A stretch of DNA of 64,000 nt from Arthrobacter alkaliphilus (lineage in GTDB: Bacteria > Actinomycetota > Actinomycetes > Actinomycetales > Micrococcaceae): contig NZ_JAKEEC010000002.1 of NCBI RefSeq assembly GCF_021483235.1, positions 1 to 64,000 on the forward strand, given 5' to 3'. Position numbers and translations under genes: made by a program. Shown piece by piece: positions 58,234 through 64,000 of the stretch (the stretch's first letter is position 1; every line of letters begins with the position of its first letter). The notes under the pieces were generated by a model. That model had not been told where the DNA came from. It did no database searches and saw only the letters and a program-made list of their open reading frames with translations.

Positions 58234-59342
58234 TATTGGTTTTCTTCCAGTCCCAGTTCGGATGCGACGGTCACGACGTCGTTCGGCACCTTGACCGGCT
58301 GGACTTCGCTGCCGTCTTCGGTACGGAGGGCCCACTGCGGGTCTTTGAGTCCGTGTCCCGTGACGGTAATGACGATCGTCTTGCCGGCCGGAACCTCCCC
58401 TGCGGCATGTTTCTTGATGAGGCCGGCAACGCCTGCCGCGGAACCGGGCTCCACGAAAACGCCTTCCTTGGCGGAGAGCCAGCGGTGGGCATCGAGGATT
58501 TCCTCGTCGGTCACGGCGTCGATGAAGCCGCCGGACTCATCGCGGGCCGCGATGGCCGTCTCCCAGGACGCCGGGTTGCCGATGCGGATGGCCGTGGCGA
58601 TCGTGTCCGGTTCGGTGATGGGGTGGCCAGCCACGAACGGTGCCGCGCCTGCCGCCTGGAATCCCCACATGGCCGGCGTCTTGGTCGAGACTGCGGGAAG
58701 GGTACCCGCGGTCGCGGACTCAAAGGGCGCGGAATACTCCTTGTAGCCCTTCCAGTACGCGCTGATGTTTCCCGCGTTGCCCACCGGCAGGACGTGGATG
58801 TCCGGAGCGTCTCCGAGGGCGTCGACGATTTCGAAGGCGCCGGTCTTCTGGCCCTGGATGCGCGCCGGGTTGACGGAGTTCACGAGGAACACCGGGTACG
58901 ACTCACCCAGCTTGCGGGCGATGTCGAGGCAGTTGTCGAAGTTGCCGTCCACCTGCAGAAGCGTGGCGCCGTGCGCGATCGCCTGGCTCAGTTTGCCCAT
59001 GGAAATCTTGCCTTCGGGGACCAGCACCGCGCACTTCAGCCCTGCGGCGGTGGCGTATGCGGCAGCGGAGGCCGAGGTGTTGCCCGTGGAGGCGCAGACA
59101 ACGGCTTGGGCGCCTGCTTCGACAGCGGCCGTCATGGCCATCGTCATGCCGCGGTCCTTGAAGGATCCGGTGGGATTCATGCCCTCCACCTTGAGGTACA
59201 CCGTGGACCCGGTAAGTTCGGAGAGCTTCTGCGCGTGGACAAGCGGAGTACCGCCCTCGCCGAGGGTAATGACCTTCGTGGCTTCCGTTACTGGCAAACG
59301 ATCAGCGTATTCGCGGATTACTCCGCGCCATTGGTGAGCCAC
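58233..59342 (-). CDS. thrC: Threonine synthase
   Basis: PLP-dependent enzyme of 369 residues. PLP lysine in [27 protein letters not shown] phosphate loop, and GAGGNA-like [16 protein letters not shown] start directly after the hom stop, with AGAAGGGG 5 bases upstream. Confidence 0.97.
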   Translation of the reverse strand: MAHQWRGVIREYADRLPVTEATKVITLGEGGTPLVHAQKLSELTGSTVYLKVEGMNPTGSFKDRGMTMAMTAAVEAGAQAVVCASTGNTSASAAAYATAAGLKCAVLVPEGKISMGKLSQAIAHGATLLQVDGNFDNCLDIARKLGESYPVFLVNSVNPARIQGQKTGAFEIVDALGDAPDIHVLPVGNAGNISAYWKGYKEYSAPFESATAGTLPAVSTKTPAMWGFQAAGAAPFVAGHPITEPDTIATAIRIGNPASWETAIAARDESGGFIDAVTDEEILDAHRWLSAKEGVFVEPGSAAGVAGLIKKHAAGEVPAGKTIVITVTGHGLKDPQWALRTEDGSEVQPVKVPNDVVTVASELGLEENQ

Positions 59343-60659
59343 TTAGACCCCTTCTACCCGCAGGACGGATGTCACAGAATTGATGACGTCCAGGCCTTTG
59401 ACGGCCTCGACGGTTGCCGCGAGTGCGGCTTCGGATGCGCGGTGGGTGACGATCTTCAACTCGGCCGACTCAACCTTCGAGGCAGCGTCGCGGTGGATCG
59501 TCTGGCGCATGATTTCAATCGATACGCCGTGCTCCGCGAAGATCTGGGTGATACGGGCCAGCACGCCGGCCTGGTCGGCCACGTCGAGGCCGATGTAATA
59601 GCTCGTGGTCGAGGCATCGACCGGCAATGCGGGAACGAAGCCGGTGGTGGTCTCGGTGCGGCCGGGACCACCAAGCACCACCCGGCGGGCAGCCGAGACG
59701 AGGTCGCCCAGGACGGCAGACGCCGTCGGGGTGCCGCCGGCGCCCTGGCCGTAGAACATGAGCTCGCCGGCGTTCTCGGCTTCGATGAAGACAGCGTTGA
59801 AGGCGCCGCGAACGGCCGCTAGTGGGTGTTCGCGCGGCAGGAGGGTGGGGTGGACGCGGACTGAGATGCCGCCTTCACCGTTGGCGTTGGTGATCTTCTC
59901 GGCGATGGCGAGCAGCTTGATGACGAAGCCGGCTTCCTTCGCGGCGGCAATGTCCGCGGCGCTGACCTTCGTGATGCCTTCGCAGTAGACATCTTCGAGC
60001 GCGAAGCGCGTGTGGAAGGACAACGACGCGAGGATGGCGGCCTTCGCGGCGGCGTCATGGCCTTCGACGTCGGCAGTGGGGTCGGCTTCGGCGTATCCGA
60101 GCCGTTGGGCCTCGGCCAGCGCGTCGGCGAACTGCGCACCGGTGGTGTCCATTTGGTCGAGGATGAAGTTGGTGGTGCCGTTCACGATGCCCAGGACTCG
60201 CGTGATGCGGTCGCCGGAGAGGCTGTCGCGGATGGGACGCAGGATCGGAATGGCTCCGGCGACGGCCGCTTCATAGGAGAGCTGGACGCCGGCCTTGTCG
60301 GCCTCTTCGTAGAGTGTGGGCCCGTCCTGCGCCAGGAGCGCCTTGTTGCCGGTGACGACGCAGGCGCCGTTCTGCATGGCGGTCAGGATGAGCGAGCGGG
60401 CCGGCTCGATGCCGCCCATAAGCTCGATGACCAGGTCGACGTCCTTGACCAGGGTGTCGGCGTCGGTGGTGAACAGTTCGCGCGGCAGGTCGACGTCGCG
60501 CTCTGAATCGAGGTTCCGCACGGCGATGCCGGACAGCTGCAGGCGGGCTCCGGTGCGGGCCGCAAGGGCGTCGGCGTCGTCAAGGAGGATCCGCGCTACC
60601 TGGGCTCCCACGTTGCCACAGCCCAGCAGGGCCACCTTCAGCGTTCGCACTTCAGACAT
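59343..60659 (-). CDS. hom: Homoserine dehydrogenase
   Basis: NAD(P)-dependent, 438 residues with a C-terminal ACT domain (from about residue 355, YYIGLDVADQAGVLARITQIF) for threonine feedback. VALLGCGNVGAQVARIL cofactor site and the catalytic GYAEADPTADVEGHDAAAKAAILASL. It overlaps lysA by 8 bases. Confidence 0.97.
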   Translation of the reverse strand: MSEVRTLKVALLGCGNVGAQVARILLDDADALAARTGARLQLSGIAVRNLDSERDVDLPRELFTTDADTLVKDVDLVIELMGGIEPARSLILTAMQNGACVVTGNKALLAQDGPTLYEEADKAGVQLSYEAAVAGAIPILRPIRDSLSGDRITRVLGIVNGTTNFILDQMDTTGAQFADALAEAQRLGYAEADPTADVEGHDAAAKAAILASLSFHTRFALEDVYCEGITKVSAADIAAAKEAGFVIKLLAIAEKITNANGEGGISVRVHPTLLPREHPLAAVRGAFNAVFIEAENAGELMFYGQGAGGTPTASAVLGDLVSAARRVVLGGPGRTETTTGFVPALPVDASTTSYYIGLDVADQAGVLARITQIFAEHGVSIEIMRQTIHRDAASKVESAELKIVTHRASEAALAATVEAVKGLDVINSVTSVLRVEGV

Positions 60660-62148
60660 TCGCCACTCCCATGTCGCGGTTCAAGAGATCTTCTTCGGTT
60701 TCCCCGCGGACGATCAGCCGGGCGGATCCATTGCGCACTGCGACAACGCCAGGCCTGGCCAGATAGTTGTAGTTGCTTGAGAGGGCCCAGCAGTAAGCGC
60801 CGGTTCCCGGTACAGCGAGCAGATCACCGGCTGCCACGTCTTCGGGCAGATATACATCTCTAACAACTATGTCGCCGCTCTCGCAATGTTTGCCCACTAC
60901 TCGGGACAGTTGCGGGGAAGCGGCCGAGGTGCGCGAGGCGAGAATGGCCGAATAATCCGCGTCGTACAGCACCGGACGGGCGTTGTCGCTCATGCCGCCG
61001 TCCACCGACACATAGCGGCGCGGGAACGTAACGTTCTGCTTGCCGCCGGCATCTCCAGAGGCGCCTTCAGGCGCATCGACGCGGACGGTTTTCAGCGTCC
61101 CCACCTCATACAAGGTGAACGTGCTGGTGCCTACGATTGCGCGACCCGGCTCGATCGAAATGCGCGGCGAGGCGATACCCAGCTCGGTGCACTTGGAACG
61201 CACGACGGCGGCCATCGCCTGCGCGATTTCGGCGGGAGGGCGGGGGGTGTCCACCGGAGTGTAGGCGATGCCGTAGCCACCGCCCAGGTCCAGTTCCGGC
61301 AGGACAATCGAGTACTTCGCCTGCATCGCGGCAAGGAATCCCAACAGCTTCTCGGCCGCCAATGCGAAGCCGTCGGCTTCGAAGATCTGGGAACCGATGT
61401 GGCAGTGCAGGCCCAGGAGCTCCACGTGCGAGTACGAAGTGGCCGCCGCGACGGCTTCCTCGGCGGCCGAGAGGCCCTCCGACTCCGTGGAGTCCCCCGC
61501 CATGGAGAGCCCGAATTTCTGGTCCTCGTGGGCCGTGGCGATGAATTCGTGGGTGTGGGCGTGGACACCGGGAGTCAGCCGAAGCATCACCTTCGCCGTC
61601 TCGCCTCTGCCGGAGGCAATCTTTTCAATCCGTTCAAGCTCATCGAGGCTGTCCACCACGATGCGGCCAAGCTTCATGTCCAGCGCGCGGTTGATCTCGG
61701 CGTCGGACTTGTTGTTGCCGTGCAGCCCGAGGTTGGCGCCGTCGATGCCTGCGCGGGCCGCCACTGCGAGCTCGCCCCCGGAGCACGTGTCCAGGCGCAG
61801 GCCTTCCTCGGCAACCCAGCTGGCCACGGCAGTGCACAAGAAGGACTTTCCGGCGTAGTAGACGTCCACGCCCCCGCAGATGTCCTCGAAGGCAGCGTCA
61901 AACGCATCCTTGAAGGAGCGGGCACGGGCACGGAAATCGCCCTCGCTCATGACGAACAGAGGAGTGCCGAACTGCGCCTTGAGCTCACTGACGGGAACCC
62001 CGTCAATCGCGAGCTCGCCGTCGTCGTTCCTTTCCACGCCTTCGGCCCACATCGGCGCGTGAAGGGCGTTCACGTCCCCCGGCACGGCGAGCCATCCGGG
62101 GGCAAGGGGCGAGGCTGCACTGTTGTTGGTCGTTTCCATGCCTGTCAC
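60652..62148 (-). CDS. lysA: Diaminopimelate decarboxylase
   Basis: PLP enzyme of 498 residues for the last step of lysine synthesis. PLP lysine in VYYAGKSFLCTAV, HIGSQIFEADGF, LDLGGGYGIAY, SIEPGRAIVGTS and SVDGGMSDNARP. The GTG overlaps the argS stop as GTGA; an ATG three codons on is possible. Confidence 0.96.
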   Translation of the reverse strand: MTGMETTNNSAASPLAPGWLAVPGDVNALHAPMWAEGVERNDDGELAIDGVPVSELKAQFGTPLFVMSEGDFRARARSFKDAFDAAFEDICGGVDVYYAGKSFLCTAVASWVAEEGLRLDTCSGGELAVAARAGIDGANLGLHGNNKSDAEINRALDMKLGRIVVDSLDELERIEKIASGRGETAKVMLRLTPGVHAHTHEFIATAHEDQKFGLSMAGDSTESEGLSAAEEAVAAATSYSHVELLGLHCHIGSQIFEADGFALAAEKLLGFLAAMQAKYSIVLPELDLGGGYGIAYTPVDTPRPPAEIAQAMAAVVRSKCTELGIASPRISIEPGRAIVGTSTFTLYEVGTLKTVRVDAPEGASGDAGGKQNVTFPRRYVSVDGGMSDNARPVLYDADYSAILASRTSAASPQLSRVVGKHCESGDIVVRDVYLPEDVAAGDLLAVPGTGAYCWALSSNYNYLARPGVVAVRNGSARLIVRGETEEDLLNRDMGVANV

Positions 62149-63794
62149 ATCCGTTCCGGTGCTGAAACGCCGAGGAGTTCGAGTCCGTTCGCCAGCACCT
62201 GGCTCGTTGCGTCATTGAGCCACAGCCGCGTGCGGTTGATGTCCTGGACGGGTTCGTCCCCGAGCGGCGAGACCCGGCAGGCGTCGTACCAACGGTGGTA
62301 GGCGCCGGCGATGACCTCGAGGTGGCGGGCCACCCGGTGCGGTTCGCGGAGCTCCGCGGCTTTGGCCACGATGGACGGGTAGCTGCCGAGGTAGGACAAC
62401 AGCTCGTTCTCGGTGGCATGGTCCAGCAAGGACGCGTCGAAGGCGCTGCGGTCCACGCCGGCCTCGATCGCGTTGCGTGCTGTTCCCCGGGAACGGGCGT
62501 GAGCGTACTGCACGTAGAACACGGGGTTTTCGTTGCTGTTCTTCTTCAGCAGTTCAGGATCCAGCGTCAGCGGCGAGTCCGCGGGGAAGCGCGCCAGCGA
62601 GTAGCGCACCGCGTCCTTGCCGAGCCATTCGATAAGGTCCTTGAGCTCGATGATGTTACCGGCACGCTTGGACAGCTTGGCTCCGTTGACGGAAACCAGC
62701 TGTCCGATCAGGACCTCGATGTTGACCTCGGGGTCGTCGCCCGCGCAGGCGGCAATGGCCTTGAGCCGGTTGATGTAGCCGTGGTGGTCGGCCCCGAGCA
62801 GGTAGATCTTTTCCGTGAAGCCGCGGTCTTTCTTCGAGAGGTAGTACGCGGCGTCGGCGGCGAAGTACGTGGGTTCGCCGTTTGCACGGATCATCACGCG
62901 GTCCTTGTCGTCGCCGAAGTCCGTGGTGCGCAGCCAAACGGCACCGCCGTCGTCGAACACGTGGCCCTGCTCGCGGAGGCGGGCAACAGCGGATTCGATC
63001 GCGCCGGCGTCGTGCAGTTCCTGCTCGGAGAAAAAGACGTCGAAGGAGACGCCGAACCGGGCCAGGGTGTCCTTGATGTCCTTCATTTGGGCTTCGTAGG
63101 CGGCACCCCGGATCACCGGCAGCGCGGCTTCGTCGGTCAGTTCCCGGATTGCCGGATGGGCCTTGAGGACTTCGTCGCCGAGTTCGCGGATGTACTCGCC
63201 CGGGTAGCCGCCCTCCGGAACGTCGCGTCCGTGCAAGCGGGACAGCACCGAGTTCGCAAAGACATTCATTTGCGAGCCGGCGTCGTTGATGTAGTACTCC
63301 GCGGTGACGTCGGCGCCGGAGGCCCGGAGGACACGGGCAATTGCATCACCCAGGGCAGCCCAGCGCGTGTGGCCGATGTGCAGCGGTCCTGTGGGGTTGG
63401 CCGAGACGAATTCCATGTTGACCACATGGCCTGCGAGCGCCTGGTTGGTTCCATAGGAGCTTCCCGCCTCGACGATTGCCTTGGCCAGCGCACCGGCGGC
63501 GGCCGCATCCACAGTGATGTTGAGGAAGCCCGGGCCCGCAATGTCCACGGCCGTGACGCCGTCGATCGCTTCCAGCCGCTTGCCCAGGATCGTGGCGAAT
63601 TCACGCGGGTTGGTCCCGGCATGCTTCGCAAGCTGCAAGGCAATGTTCGTGGCCCAGTCCCCGTGCTCCCGGTTCTTGGGTCGCTCTACGCGCACGTCCT
63701 CGGGGAGGGCAGATTCGGAAAGCGCAAGCTCGCCGGCGGCGACAGCGTCTTTCAGGCAGGCGGATATGGCGGCTGAGAGTTCTTCGGGAGTCAC
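62145..63794 (-). CDS. argS: Arginyl-tRNA synthetase
   Basis: Class I synthetase of 549 residues. HIGH motif in PLHIGHTRWAALGDAI, a KMSKS-like AKLSKRAGN, and the C-terminal anticodon domain. It heads argS-lysA-hom-thrC-thrB, an arrangement shared with mycobacteria and corynebacteria. GTG start with TAGGCT 6 bases upstream. Confidence 0.97.
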   Translation of the reverse strand: MTPEELSAAISACLKDAVAAGELALSESALPEDVRVERPKNREHGDWATNIALQLAKHAGTNPREFATILGKRLEAIDGVTAVDIAGPGFLNITVDAAAAGALAKAIVEAGSSYGTNQALAGHVVNMEFVSANPTGPLHIGHTRWAALGDAIARVLRASGADVTAEYYINDAGSQMNVFANSVLSRLHGRDVPEGGYPGEYIRELGDEVLKAHPAIRELTDEAALPVIRGAAYEAQMKDIKDTLARFGVSFDVFFSEQELHDAGAIESAVARLREQGHVFDDGGAVWLRTTDFGDDKDRVMIRANGEPTYFAADAAYYLSKKDRGFTEKIYLLGADHHGYINRLKAIAACAGDDPEVNIEVLIGQLVSVNGAKLSKRAGNIIELKDLIEWLGKDAVRYSLARFPADSPLTLDPELLKKNSNENPVFYVQYAHARSRGTARNAIEAGVDRSAFDASLLDHATENELLSYLGSYPSIVAKAAELREPHRVARHLEVIAGAYHRWYDACRVSPLGDEPVQDINRTRLWLNDATSQVLANGLELLGVSAPERM

Positions 63795-63800
63795 CCGTCT

Positions 63801-63806
63801 AGCCTA
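63801..63806 (-). promoter_or_regulatory. Leaderless -10 box of the argS operon
   Basis: TAGGCT on the minus strand, 6 bases before the GTG at 63794. The remaining 194 bases to the window edge show no gene or tRNA. Confidence 0.6.
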
Positions 63807-64000
63807 CCGGTGGGCCTTGCAAGTGGTGGAATTCTTATGCCTAGTAACGCGCAGATGCGGGCACCAGCGCGCACCCAGCTGGAGCCCAGCTTCGGTCAGT
63901 TCAGCTCCCAGACTGAACCGCTACGCTGAAATCAACGTCAACGGTGTGAACGGCCACCGGCCCACAGCACTCCGCGTTGACCCTCTTCCCGTCAAGTTGA

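Noticed and set aside
63807..64000. tRNA-Arg or a partial plus-strand gene at the right edge (frame reading EINVNGVNGHRPTALRV)
   Set aside because: No cloverleaf or T-loop consensus is visible, and the open frame has no start codon before the edge.

Overview
The window is high-G+C actinobacterial chromosome. The gene set (NucS mismatch endonuclease in place of MutS/MutL, DUF2550 next to atpC, DUF2017 after clpS, DUF3039, long Arg/Gly-rich Rho, separate 275-residue ATP synthase delta) points to Actinomycetota, most likely Micrococcaceae (Arthrobacter and relatives); the genus is inference. There are no rRNA or tRNA genes, insertion sequences, prophage or CRISPR. Much of it is a compressed version of the gene order known from Mycobacterium tuberculosis Rv1292 to Rv1341 (argS-lysA-hom-thrC-thrB-rho-prfA-prmC-sua5-wecA-atp operon-DUF2550-nucS-thioredoxin-pncB-clpS-DUF2017-murI-MBL-rph-rdgB), with extra genes inserted.

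Layout. 1-531: two abutting 32-bp tandem arrays. 0.5-14.2 kb: an MFS transporter, sbcC/sbcD, an aquaporin, two DUF202 membrane proteins, an ADP-ribosylglycohydrolase, a DUF4395 protein, a DEDDh exonuclease with a BRCT domain, DUF4235, a stress-type SDR, a histidine phosphatase and a stand-alone NAD(P)HX dehydratase. 14.2-24.6 kb: dedA, then the conserved clpS-DUF2017-murI-MBL-rph-rdgB cluster, a divergent pncB-pncA NAD-salvage pair, a superfamily 2 helicase with DUF3039, and nagB. 24.7-36.4 kb: an ABC exporter, an old yellow enzyme, a redox-dead thioredoxin/TPR protein, an unknown multi-domain membrane protein, an AI-2E family permease, an alpha/beta hydrolase, a small Zn-ribbon protein, nucS, nagA and a cold-shock gene. 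36.5-48.8 kb: one long minus-strand unit running from two AtpI/AtpZ-like genes through atpBEFHAGDC to DUF2550, a membrane esterase and a lipid-aminoacylating (MprF-like) protein. 48.9-51.9 kb: wecA, a family 2 glycosyltransferase and a WecG/TagA glycosyltransferase (surface polysaccharide). 51.9-63.8 kb: a threonylcarbamoyl-AMP synthase, prmC, prfA, rho and the aspartate-family operon argS-lysA-hom-thrC-thrB.

The strongest pattern in the non-coding DNA is a TANNNT -10 hexamer exactly 6 bases (sometimes 7) before the start codon of at least 12 genes, which indicates widespread leaderless transcription and fixes several GTG starts. Other signals are a 14-bp hairpin between atpA and atpG, structured leaders before atpE, cspA and rho, twin 21-bp palindromes between prfA and rho, and a 12-bp motif shared by two neighbouring promoters. 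I found no wholly new multi-gene system; the best candidates for new biology are the linkage of membrane-lipid aminoacylation genes to the ATP synthase operon, the repeat arrays, and the uncharacterised membrane protein at 29254-31065.
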